Positions 57,001 through 63,895 of a DNA stretch of 64,000 nt are shown piece after piece. The translations under genes were made by a program, and so were the position numbers. The notes beneath the pieces are model-generated. The model did not search any database. It was given only the letters and a program-made list of their open reading frames with translations, and was not told where the DNA came from. The DNA is from Pseudomonas putida (lineage in GTDB: Bacteria > Pseudomonadota > Gammaproteobacteria > Pseudomonadales > Pseudomonadaceae): contig CP163498.1 of the NCBI GenBank assembly GCA_041071465.1, positions 992,001-1,056,000 on the forward strand, read 5' to 3'. The first letter of the stretch is position 1, and every line of letters begins with the position of its first letter.

Positions 57001-57074
57001 CCCTGTTCGTGCTGCCTTGCATCTACACCCTGCTGGCGCACAAGACCAAAGCCCAGGAACCTGCCATCGCCTGA
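54030..57074 (+). CDS. mexW: RND multidrug efflux permease MexW
   Basis: The protein is 1014 aa, the AcrB/MexW type with 12 membrane helices and two large periplasmic loops. The proton relay D400-D401 lies in GLVVDDAIVVVENIHRH, and the start FTDPFIRRPVLASVVSLLIL is typical. It pumps antibiotics and dyes out with an adaptor and an outer-membrane channel. P. aeruginosa mexVW lies near inaA and colRS in the same order. It starts 12 bases after the adaptor stop. Confidence 0.92.
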   Translation: MAFTDPFIRRPVLASVVSLLILLLGFQAWNKLQIRQYPQMENALITVTTAYPGANAETIQGYITQPLQQSLASAEGIDYMTSVSRQNFSIISIYARIGADSDRLFTELLAKANEVRNKLPQDSEDPVLSKEAADASALMYVSFYSKEMSNPQITDYLSRVIQPKLATLPGMAEAEILGNQVFAMRLWLDPVKLAGFGLSATDVTNAVRRYNFLSAAGEVKGEYVVTSINASTELKSAEAFAALPVKTSGDSRVLLGDVARVEMGAENYDTVSSFDGTPSVYIGIKATPAANPLEVIKEVRRIMPELQSQLPSALKVSIAYDATLFIQASIDEVIKTLGEAVLIVIVVVFLFLGALRSVLIPVVTIPLSMIGVLFFMQMMGYSLNLLTLLAMVLAIGLVVDDAIVVVENIHRHMEEGKSPFDAALEGAREIAMPVVSMTITLAAVYAPIGFLTGLTGALFKEFALTLAGAVIISGIVALTLSPMMCALLLRQEQNPSGLAHRLDQLFERLKVRYQKLLHATLDSRPVVLVFAVIILCLIPVLLKFTQNELAPNEDQGVIFMMSSSPQPANLDYLNAYTDQFTPLFKAFPEYYSSFQINGFNGVQTGIGGFLLKPWNERERTQMELLPLVQAKLEEIGGLQIFGFNLPSLPGTGEGLPFQFVINTAGDYPALLEVAQRIKARAQESGKFAFLDVDLAFDKPEVVVDIDRAKAAQMGVSMDTLGGTLATLLGEAEINRFTLEGRSYKVIAQVERPYRDNPGWLNNYYVKNDQNQLLPLSTLITLTDRARPRQLNQFQQLNSAIIQGVPMVSLGEALKTVQDIAREEAPEGFAFDYAGVARQYVQEGSALWVTFGLALAIIFLVLAAQFESFRDPLVILVTVPLSICGALLPLFLGISSMNIYTQVGLVTLIGLISKHGILIVEFANQLREERGLSVREAIEEAAAIRLRPVLMTTAAMVFGMVPLILATGAGAVSRFDIGTVIATGMSIGTLFTLFVLPCIYTLLAHKTKAQEPAIA

Positions 57075-57075
57075 T

Positions 57076-57110
57076 CCGGCCTCTTCGCGGGCTCGCTCGC
57101 GAGGAGGCCG
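57076..57110. repeat. REP palindrome after mexW
   Basis: CCGGCCTCTTCGCGGGC, then a partly changed complement (GCTCGCGAGGAGGCCG). It marks the end of GC-rich core DNA; AT-richer DNA begins just after it. Confidence 0.8.
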
Positions 57111-57393
57111 AAAGGCCAGATACAAAATCCCCAATAGAAAAGCGTTGCTCCGCAACACAGTCTCAAAATCACCGCTCCCAATCTCTCACATTATCCAGAC
57201 TCGAGCCTGATGTTGTTGCTTGTCGGTGGAAAAGCAGAGCAATTTCTGCATCTAATTCGCATGGTAAAAGTCAGAGTAGAGATGCTATGGCACCCGCACT
57301 CTAGACGTCTTGCAGAGAAATAAAACCGCCCTTGAAAATGGCTCTGGTAAAAATTCCTACAACTTTATCAGAAATTTCATCACCCCCTTTGAC

Positions 57394-57421
57394 TTGTACC
57401 TCTTGAACTTACCGCTATTAT
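57394..57421 (+). promoter_or_regulatory. Candidate promoter of the peptide cassette
   Basis: TTGTAC at 57394-57399 and TATTAT at 57416-57421 with a 16-base spacer, in AT-rich DNA. TTGACT at 57389 is an alternative -35 with a spacing that is too long. A GTCGC/GCGAC stem at 57429-57444 is near the expected transcript start. Confidence 0.5.
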
Positions 57422-57464
57422 CAAGAACGTCGCAATGACGCGACACCAAAATGGAGAAAACAAT

Positions 57465-57533
57465 ATGAAAACCATTAAAATGGAATGCACCAAACTGGCG
57501 AACATGGCGCACCTTGTCAAAAAAACCAAATAA
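57465..57533 (+). CDS. 22-residue peptide gene: candidate precursor peptide
   Basis: ATG at 57465, GGAG 8 bases before it, TAA at 57531. The product is 22 residues, with core MECTKLANMAHLV (6-18), one Cys at 8, one His at 16, three Met, six Lys all coded AAA, one acidic residue. It is too short for automatic gene finding but is the only frame with a good ribosome binding site here. It sits directly before a SagB-like oxidase and AurF-like oxygenase. Like PqqA it could be a scaffold peptide that is modified; a leader peptide for attenuation is the other option. Confidence 0.65.
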   Translation: MKTIKMECTKLANMAHLVKKTK

Positions 57534-57550
57534 ACCTTAATCCATAAACA

Positions 57551-57579
57551 CTGAAGAGCAGTGCCGGCCTGCCCTTCAG
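57551..57579 (+). promoter_or_regulatory. Hairpin between peptide gene and oxidase gene
   Basis: CTGAAGAGCAG and CTGCCCTTCAG form an 11-bp stem with one A-C mismatch and a 7-base loop. No T run follows; the oxidase ribosome binding site starts 6 bases after it. It could lower downstream expression relative to the peptide, protect the peptide message, or form part of an attenuator. Confidence 0.6.
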
Positions 57580-57593
57580 TTAAAGGAGTGACC

Positions 57594-58643
57594 ATGATAA
57601 GTAAAAATTGCTTCTTTATCGTCATGAATAACTCCCTGATTTGTTGGGATTTCAAAAATCACAAACAGTACGAGTTATCAAGAGCCCATGCAGACCGGTT
57701 AATCCATCTCATTTACGAGAAAAACCACAAAGACTTAAATGATAACCTAACCGACGACCTGAAACGCTGCAGAGTTTTCATGGACGATGCTGACGACCAT
57801 GCTGACTGGGGCTGGGATGTACTCTCAAGAATATTCCATTACGGCACTAAAGACATCCCTATAGAAAAACTTCCTTCAAGCGAGGAGGAGTGGGCACTGC
57901 AGTACCTTGAACACTGCAACTCCGTACGAAACAAGCCTATACACCCTAACAATAAACGCATCAGCGAAATCGGCATTTCACTGCCTACACCGAGAAGTAC
58001 CTTTGCAGTTGACAAGACATTCAAAAACCGAGCAACCGTTAGAGATTTTCAGCGAATATCGATCTCCCTAGTTGATCTTGCCGAAATTTTGCACCATACC
58101 CTAGGCTTTATTGAAAACAGATCCGTTAATAACGTCGAAGTAGAAGAAGAAGGAAATGAATATTCAAGACGCCGGGCCACCCCCTCAGTAGGCGGGCTAA
58201 ACGCTACAGAAGGCTATGTATATGTAAATAACGTAGATAGCCTAGAAGCGGGGATTTATTACTACGATCCACGGCGACATCAACTGCACTGGCGAAGCGC
58301 GCTGCCTTGTGCTCTAGGTGACTTATTATCAGGCCAGCACTTCGCCAATGACATACCCGCTGGATTATTCTTGAGTTCCAGATTCGACAAACTGTGGTGG
58401 AAATACGAGCACTCCCGCGCTTATAGAATGGCTTTGATAGAGGTTGGGCATGCTGCACAAACATTCCAACTTGCAGCAACCGATCGCGGAATGAGCACCT
58501 GGCTCACTGGCGCATTGAATGAAACGGACATCGAACCCCTACTCATGTTTGAAAACCCAAGTGAACAAGTCCTTTTTTTCGTTGCATGTGGCTATGGCAA
58601 CGGGAATGCGACACCCAGTTGCTTAAGGGCTCTGATGTCGTAA
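57594..58643 (+). CDS. SagB-type FMN-dependent oxidase/dehydrogenase (nitroreductase fold)
   Basis: The protein is 349 aa. Residues 1-140 form a variable N-terminal domain; 141-345 are the SagB/ThcOx nitroreductase fold: NRATVRDF (146-152), RRRATPSVGGL (192-202), LEAGIYYYDPRRHQLHW, and KYEHSRAYRMALIEVGHAAQ. In TOMM pathways such enzymes oxidise azolines to azoles, but no YcaO cyclase is here, so another oxidation (imine, amine or thiol chemistry) is likely. GGAG precedes ATG 57594 by 5 bases. Codon use is AT-richer than its neighbours. Confidence 0.82.
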   Translation: MISKNCFFIVMNNSLICWDFKNHKQYELSRAHADRLIHLIYEKNHKDLNDNLTDDLKRCRVFMDDADDHADWGWDVLSRIFHYGTKDIPIEKLPSSEEEWALQYLEHCNSVRNKPIHPNNKRISEIGISLPTPRSTFAVDKTFKNRATVRDFQRISISLVDLAEILHHTLGFIENRSVNNVEVEEEGNEYSRRRATPSVGGLNATEGYVYVNNVDSLEAGIYYYDPRRHQLHWRSALPCALGDLLSGQHFANDIPAGLFLSSRFDKLWWKYEHSRAYRMALIEVGHAAQTFQLAATDRGMSTWLTGALNETDIEPLLMFENPSEQVLFFVACGYGNGNATPSCLRALMS

Positions 58644-58665
58644 GACGCTGGCGCGGGATACAGAC

Positions 58666-59592
58666 ATGAAAAAAACCACCAACCGTAGCTGTACAGTATT
58701 CAAAAGCTGGCACACCACGAGCGCTGTACGCTCGCGCCCTTATGCCTATCATTTTTCTGTAGAAGATTTTACGCAGTCCGAACTCGACCTTTGGTTTCCT
58801 AGCGCCCTGAGCCCAGCGCTGGCCCATGACTTGACAACGCTGCTTTCGAAAAAAGATAAACTAATACTACACGCTTACCACCTCGTCCATTTCATGGACT
58901 ATACAACCCAGCTTGAGATGTGTCACATCAATAAGGCTGTTCAAAGCATAGTTACTGGTAAATTAAAAGAATATTTCGATGAAACAATTTATCTAAACGC
59001 TTTAAAACTTTATGCTGACGAGGCCTATCACGCGCTCTTCTCCAGAGAAATTGCAGATCAGGTGGCAAACCACTTTTGCCTAGAGCGAATAAATTCTGCG
59101 CGCCTCAAGCGACTTGATCAAGTATTAAAAAATAGCCCTCCAGCGCTCAGCAGCATTACCCGATTCTGCATCGCCTTCGTTTCTGAAACACTGATAACTT
59201 ACGAACTATACAGCTTGACTCGTGCCTCTCTCGTCGCCCCTGTAGCGCATATGCTGATAGACCACCTTCATGATGAAGGGCGTCATGCCATTTTCTTCTC
59301 AGACTGTTTTGCACGACTCTGGCAGCAGTTATGTATCCCACAGAGGGATTACTTGGTAGCAACTCTACTGAAAACGCTCAAAGCTTTCTGCCAACCCGAC
59401 GAGAATTTTTTAGGATCGATTTTCAAAAAGCATCCATCCTTCGGAAAAGTGATTATTGACAACATAAATGAAAATTGGACGATCCGGATGCCTATTACAT
59501 CCAAAATGACGCTTCGAGCAATAATGCGTACCGACTTATTGAAGGAGGAACGCTATGCATTACAGTTCAGGTCCGCTGGACTGATAGCATGA
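58666..59592 (+). CDS. AurF-like ferritin-fold diiron oxygenase
   Basis: The protein is 308 aa. Probable metal ligands by spacing to AurF: E84, E119, H122, E174, H200, E204, H207 (motifs YADEAYHALF and HLHDEGRHAIFF). The 35-residue gap E84-E119 and H-x3-E-x2-H are as in AurF. AurF-type enzymes oxidise amines to hydroxylamine or nitro groups; others desaturate or cleave. It follows the oxidase by 22 bases and overlaps the exporter. A substrate cannot be deduced; a peptide Lys or N-terminus is one option. Confidence 0.82.
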   Translation: MKKTTNRSCTVFKSWHTTSAVRSRPYAYHFSVEDFTQSELDLWFPSALSPALAHDLTTLLSKKDKLILHAYHLVHFMDYTTQLEMCHINKAVQSIVTGKLKEYFDETIYLNALKLYADEAYHALFSREIADQVANHFCLERINSARLKRLDQVLKNSPPALSSITRFCIAFVSETLITYELYSLTRASLVAPVAHMLIDHLHDEGRHAIFFSDCFARLWQQLCIPQRDYLVATLLKTLKAFCQPDENFLGSIFKKHPSFGKVIIDNINENWTIRMPITSKMTLRAIMRTDLLKEERYALQFRSAGLIA

Positions 59593-60776
59593 GCCAGACC
59601 AAAACTTCAACACACACCATTCTTCGCCCAGTGCTTTTGGTTCTTTTATGCCTTCTAGGTGTTTTTCCTCTGGATGTCATCCTTCCTTCGTTCCCTGCAC
59701 TTGCAGAAGCCTTTCGAGTAGAGGCTACGCAAATCGCCTACTCCGTTAGTTTCTTCGCGTTTGGCGTTGCAGTGGCGCAATTGGTGATTGGCCCCCTGTC
59801 AGATCAAGTCGGACGCAAACGGTTGTTGCTTGGTGGCTTAGGGGTTTCCATTGCCGGGGCTGTTGGCTGCCTACTTTCAAGTAACTATGAAATTTTTATG
59901 GCTTTTCGGTTGTTACAAGCCGTCGGCTGTGGAAGCTTGGTTCTGGGTCAAGCTCTCGTGCAAGACCTATATACTGGCAAGCAGCGTAACACCATGCGCA
60001 TCTTGTTGACGAGTGCTAGTGGTTTGTTCATATCAATCTCACCCGTCGCGGGTGCGGCTCTTCAACAGCTACTCGGCTGGGCAGGTAGTTTTACGGTATT
60101 TATTGCAATAGCCAGCATTGTCATCTTACTTGCATGGGAACTACTTCAAGAAACACCTGGTTTACGCCAGAATAACTCAGGCATTCAAAGCTATGTCCCC
60201 ATGTTGCGTGACACCTTATATGTTGCCTATTCCCTACAGGCGACTTTAGCGTTCGCCTGCCATTTTGCCTTCATCGTTGTTGCACCCTTGGTGCTCATGG
60301 AACAACTGGGCCTCACGCCGTATCAGTTCTCCGTTGTATTAATCGCCTACGGGCTGGCATATGTCGTCGGTGGTGCAGTCGCGACATTCTTGAACAATCG
60401 CATCACCGCGCAGGCTCAAATTCTCACGGGATTCCTGCTTATAGCTACCGCAGGGGCCACTCTGCTGATCTGGCAGTGGGCAGCAGGCCTAACGGTAATA
60501 GGCCTCATGTTACCGATGATCTTATGTACGGCAGGCACAACGATGGTACGACCCGTCACGACTACGCAGGCCTTGGCACGTTATCCGCAGCAGGCAGGGG
60601 CAGCAGCGTCGCTCAACACTACTTTGCTATTTGCTGGAGGTGGATTCGCTGGCACTTTAGTTGCTTCAGCCGAACATCTGCTTCCAATGACCTTAGGCAT
60701 TCTATTCTTGAGCAGTGCCATTAGCGGTTTCTTGCTGCTTGCTTGCCTCAGGGACAACAGCTTTCAGCACTGCTGA
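59589..60776 (+). CDS. Bcr/CflA-type MFS drug exporter
   Basis: The protein is 395 aa with 12 membrane helices. FPLDVILPSFPALAEAFRV near the start and GPLSDQVGRKRLLLGGL (motif A) identify the drug:H+ antiporter family Bcr/CflA. Its ATG overlaps the oxygenase stop (ATGA), so the two are translationally coupled. It probably exports the cassette product or gives self-resistance. A strong terminator closes the operon. Confidence 0.88.
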   Translation: MSQTKTSTHTILRPVLLVLLCLLGVFPLDVILPSFPALAEAFRVEATQIAYSVSFFAFGVAVAQLVIGPLSDQVGRKRLLLGGLGVSIAGAVGCLLSSNYEIFMAFRLLQAVGCGSLVLGQALVQDLYTGKQRNTMRILLTSASGLFISISPVAGAALQQLLGWAGSFTVFIAIASIVILLAWELLQETPGLRQNNSGIQSYVPMLRDTLYVAYSLQATLAFACHFAFIVVAPLVLMEQLGLTPYQFSVVLIAYGLAYVVGGAVATFLNNRITAQAQILTGFLLIATAGATLLIWQWAAGLTVIGLMLPMILCTAGTTMVRPVTTTQALARYPQQAGAAASLNTTLLFAGGGFAGTLVASAEHLLPMTLGILFLSSAISGFLLLACLRDNSFQHC

Positions 60777-60801
60777 CACCTGCCGGAAAGGCACATACAA
60801 A

Positions 60802-60839
60802 AATGCCAGAGGCCCCGCATTGGCGGGGCCTCTGGCATT
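60802..60839 (+). terminator. Strong bidirectional terminator after the cassette
   Basis: AATGCCAGAGGCCCCGC and GCGGGGCCTCTGGCATT make a 17-bp perfect stem around a 4-base loop, with T on one side and A on the other. It ends the plus-strand cassette and the convergent minus-strand inaA group. Confidence 0.93.
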
Positions 60840-60858
60840 TTTCTAGCTAACGCAGGGC

Positions 60859-61092
60859 TCAACCAAATGGCCGCAACCCCTGACGCAGGCCGAACAGGAA
60901 CAGCAACAGGTCCTGATCTGGCGCGACCTGTGCCTGTTGCTGCGGTTTCGCTTCCCGCGGCAATGCGCACTGGTCGGCCATTTCGGCCTTGCTGAACACG
61001 TTCGGCCTCGGCTCTTCCCAGGCTGCCACCGCCACGGTGGTCACCGCCAGGCCAGCTACCAGGAACAAAGCTCGAGCTATTTCTAGTTTCAT
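60859..61092 (-). CDS. Small membrane-anchored hypothetical protein
   Basis: The protein is 77 aa with an N-terminal signal or anchor (ALFLVAGLAVTTVAVAAW) and a Gln/Pro-rich middle. Its ATG overlaps the inaA stop (TAATG), so it is translated with inaA and probably belongs to the same ColR-controlled group. No family name can be given. Confidence 0.72.
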   Translation of the reverse strand: MKLEIARALFLVAGLAVTTVAVAAWEEPRPNVFSKAEMADQCALPREAKPQQQAQVAPDQDLLLFLFGLRQGLRPFG

Positions 61093-61790
61093 TACTCTAA
61101 CCCTTTGACAGCGCTGCCAAACGCCATCTTGTAAAAGTAGAGCAGCGTCTGCCATTCCGCGTCATTGATCGACGAATGGCGGCGCAGCTGGCGCAGGTCG
61201 TTACCTGCTGCACGCTGGCAGCTGATGCGCCGTCGGCACTTTTCCAGGTCCAACAGCGCCACCTCGACGCGGGCCTGCTCACCCTCGCCAATTACCTTGA
61301 TGAACACGTGCTTGCCATACAGGCAGCCGTGCTGCCAGTGCCCCAGGTGCATGCGTGCCAGGTTGTCCGCCAGGTCCTTGAGCATGCGCTCATGCACCAC
61401 CTGTGGGTACCGCTCGCGGGCACCTTCGGCATGCCAGGTGTCGAGCTCGACAAAGCCGTCCAGCGCTTCACTGACCAGCAGCGCACGCCACTGGTGGTCG
61501 GCATCGCGCTCGGCGCCACAGAAAACAATGCGCGGTACACGCACGCCCAGTTGCTCGAAGCTGTTCAACGCATCCAGTTCACGCAATACCGTAGGCCGGC
61601 CGAAAGGGTGCAGCAGGCTGCGGTAGATATGCCCGACCTGCCGTTTGGCATACAGCAGCTTGCCATTGGCATCGTTGAGGCGTTGCACGCCACTCTCACC
61701 GCCGCGCCGCTGGTTAGGCTCCTCGACCCACTCGCCTTGCTGGCGCCAATAAAAATCGAAGCGCGACTCCCCTCTCTGGGCTACAGCCAT
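61092..61790 (-). CDS. inaA: InaA-family lipopolysaccharide-kinase-like protein
   Basis: The protein is 232 aa with a kinase-like fold: KLLYAKRQVGHIYRSLLHPFGRPTV near the start, LARMHLGHWQHGCLYGKHVFIK as the catalytic-loop region and VALLDLEKCRRR as the DFG-like metal site. InaA/WaaP-type kinases phosphorylate sugars in LPS core. It follows the methyltransferase by 6 bases. ATG 61790 is preferred to TTG 61793. Confidence 0.88.
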   Translation of the reverse strand: MAVAQRGESRFDFYWRQQGEWVEEPNQRRGGESGVQRLNDANGKLLYAKRQVGHIYRSLLHPFGRPTVLRELDALNSFEQLGVRVPRIVFCGAERDADHQWRALLVSEALDGFVELDTWHAEGARERYPQVVHERMLKDLADNLARMHLGHWQHGCLYGKHVFIKVIGEGEQARVEVALLDLEKCRRRISCQRAAGNDLRQLRRHSSINDAEWQTLLYFYKMAFGSAVKGLE

Positions 61791-61796
61791 CAAACA

Positions 61797-62477
61797 CTAC
61801 CCCTTACGCAATACGTAGACCCGCCACATGGCATAGAACGGCAGGAAGTCGAGGCGTTCCTGGATTCTGAAGCCGGCGGCCGTGAATTCTTCTTCGACCG
61901 TTTCGGCCGGTAACACGAAACGGTTCTGGTAATTGTCCTGTTCGGCCTTGGCGCTGCGGCGCTGCTCGAGTTTTTTCCGGCGCCAGGCCTTGAAGTTGCC
62001 ATCCACCCACAGGGACAGGATCACACTATCACGGCTAACCCGCTGAAATTCCGAAAGTATGGTCTTTCTGTGCGCCGATTCGCCAATGTGGTGGAACAGA
62101 CGCATACAAAAAATGCTGTCCACCGAGTTGTCCGGCAGGTCGATAGCAAATGCCGAAGTCTGCAAAGGCCGTACCCGTGCCACCACCTCTGGCGGTTGCG
62201 CCGCACAGGCCGTCTCGATCATCGCCTCGGAGTTGTCGGCCCCGATGATCACCCGGTTGGGCTTTTCAGCCAGCAGTGGCCAGAAGCGGCCGGCACCGCA
62301 CGGCAGGTCCAGTACCAGGCCAGGCTCGCCAGCCAATGCCAGGGCGCGACGCGCCAGCTGCTCATCTCGCTTGTGGGAAAGGCGTCGCGCCAGGCCGTCC
62401 TGGTGCTTGAGAAAGTACTCACGCGCATGGTCTTTGTCGTACTTCTCGGAAAATTCAAGCTTGATGGGGCTACGCAT
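61797..62477 (-). CDS. Class I SAM-dependent methyltransferase
   Basis: The protein is 226 aa. LVLDLPCGAGRFWPLLAEK (motif I), VIIGADNSEAMIE (motif II) and DSIFCMRLFHHIGES (motif IV/post-I) are present. It may methylate a lipid or quinone. It is the first gene of the group methyltransferase-inaA-small protein. A candidate ColR box lies upstream. Confidence 0.9.
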   Translation of the reverse strand: MRSPIKLEFSEKYDKDHAREYFLKHQDGLARRLSHKRDEQLARRALALAGEPGLVLDLPCGAGRFWPLLAEKPNRVIIGADNSEAMIETACAAQPPEVVARVRPLQTSAFAIDLPDNSVDSIFCMRLFHHIGESAHRKTILSEFQRVSRDSVILSLWVDGNFKAWRRKKLEQRRSAKAEQDNYQNRFVLPAETVEEEFTAAGFRIQERLDFLPFYAMWRVYVLRKG

Positions 62478-62543
62478 TGGGTATCTCCTGACTCCATTGC
62501 GAGCACATTAGGTAGGCAAGCGTTGGAATCAGGTCATGCCAAT

Positions 62544-62559
62544 GTGAAAAAAACGTTGA
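62544..62559 (-). promoter_or_regulatory. Candidate ColR box
   Basis: The minus-strand 16-mer TCAACGTTTTTTTCAC matches the ColR consensus I recall, (T/C)(T/C)NA(C/G)NN(T/C)TTTTT(C/G)AC, in all positions. It lies 67 bases before the methyltransferase ATG. ColR is coded by the last gene of the window. Confidence 0.65.
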
Positions 62560-62584
62560 GCCCCATTTGACCTGTTACAACAGA

Positions 62585-63895
62585 TTACTCAGCCAAGGCA
62601 TCCGGGTCGCCTTGGCCGGCTGTGTTGCTCAGGTCTACCCGAAAGCGGCAACCATGCGGCAAAGTGGATGTCAGGGTGACATGCCAGCCCTGGTCGTCAC
62701 AAATTCGCTGCACCAACGACAGGCCCAGGCCCAGGCCCTCGCCACGCCGTTCATCACCACGCACGAACGGTTTGAACATGGCCTCGCGCTGCTCTTCAGG
62801 AATACCCACGCCGCTGTCCTCTACACTGAAGCCGTTGGCTTCCAGGCTCAGGCGTATGTAGCCGCCATCGGTGTAGTGCGCCGCATTACGCAGCAGGTTG
62901 CCCATCACCGACTGCAGGAAGGTGGCGTTGTACAGCACCGGGCTGGCGCTGACACGGCCATCGAAGTACAGGGTGAGGCCCTTCTGTTCGATGGTGTCGC
63001 GCCATACGCCGATCAGCTCATCGGCCACTTCGCGCAGGGTCGCCTGCGATGCCACCGCACCCTCGTCGCGCTGCGCCCGGGCCAGCATAAGGAAAGTCTT
63101 GACCAATTCGCGCATTTCCTCGGTGGCCCGCGCCACACGTTCCACCTGGCTGCGCGCGCGAGCATCGAGGTTAGGGTTTTCCATCAGCAACTCGCAGGAG
63201 GTCGCCAGCACCATCAACGGTGTGCGCAGCTCGTGGCTGACGTCACTGGTGAACAGCCGTTCGCGGGTCAACGCGTCGCGCAGGCGGCCCAGGGTGTCAT
63301 CGAACGCGACTGCCAGCTGGCCCACTTCGTCCGCCGCGTAATCCGGTGCCAGTGGCGGGGCCAGGCCCAGCAACTGGTCGCGGTGACGCACCTGGCGCGC
63401 CAGACGGATGACCGGTGCCATTACCCGACGTGCCACCAGCCAGCCGAGGATCACGGCCAGCACCAGGCTGAGCACGAAGCCCACCACCACCACCGCGAAC
63501 AGCACACGCTCGCGCTCTTCGAAATCGCTCTGATCCTGCAGCAGTACATAGCGGCGGCCATCGACGATCTCGACCATGGCGTGATACGACAGTTGGTCGC
63601 GGAACACCTCGTGGAAGCCGCGATCGAGGTGGCGCAAGTCCTTGGGCAGCTCGAAATCGTCGCGCCCGCCGCTGAAGTAGAACAGCTGGTCGGGACGCGG
63701 CCGGTGGCTCCAGTCACTGACGCTGTCCATACGCAACAGGCGCTGCAGGTCACCGCCCAGTACCGAGGAAATCAGCCGCTCTTCAACCAGGTGCACGGTG
63801 GCGACGATGCCAAAGGCGAAGGCCCCGGCCACCAGCGCACTCATCAAGGCAAAAGCAATGATGATGCGCTGGGCAAGGCTTTGCTTAAACTCCAT
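62585..63895 (-). CDS. colS: Sensor histidine kinase ColS
   Basis: The protein is 436 aa: two membrane helices (about 11-33 and 133-155) with a short periplasmic domain that has E38, E96 and E126-x-x-E129, the residues known for iron/zinc sensing by P. putida ColS; HAMP; H box SHELRTPLMV; ATPase domain with NLLRNAAHYT and DSGVGIP. It detects excess metals and protects the membrane through ColR. Start 63895 overlaps the colR stop. Confidence 0.92.
   Translation of the reverse strand: MEFKQSLAQRIIIAFALMSALVAGAFAFGIVATVHLVEERLISSVLGGDLQRLLRMDSVSDWSHRPRPDQLFYFSGGRDDFELPKDLRHLDRGFHEVFRDQLSYHAMVEIVDGRRYVLLQDQSDFEERERVLFAVVVVGFVLSLVLAVILGWLVARRVMAPVIRLARQVRHRDQLLGLAPPLAPDYAADEVGQLAVAFDDTLGRLRDALTRERLFTSDVSHELRTPLMVLATSCELLMENPNLDARARSQVERVARATEEMRELVKTFLMLARAQRDEGAVASQATLREVADELIGVWRDTIEQKGLTLYFDGRVSASPVLYNATFLQSVMGNLLRNAAHYTDGGYIRLSLEANGFSVEDSGVGIPEEQREAMFKPFVRGDERRGEGLGLGLSLVQRICDDQGWHVTLTSTLPHGCRFRVDLSNTAGQGDPDALAE

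Larger units (their letters stand above)
57075..57464. other. AT-rich intergenic region upstream of the peptide gene
   Basis: These 390 bases hold the REP element, then AT-richer DNA. A short reading stretch (57138-57323, about 61 codons, no start near its left end) ends in WHPHSRRLAEK and may be a decayed gene end. A promoter candidate and a GTCGC/GCGAC stem lie just before the peptide gene. Confidence 0.45.

Noticed and set aside
57380..57655. A 91-codon minus-strand frame over the small peptide gene
   Set aside because: Hydrophobic and AT-driven, and it has no clear ribosome binding site. The plus-strand peptide has better signals.
57465..60776. Fluopsin- or Pvf-like pathway as explanation of the AurF-like gene
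   Set aside because: Fluopsin clusters lack a SagB-type oxidase as I recall them, and Pvf clusters contain an NRPS; neither a matching gene set nor an NRPS is present here.
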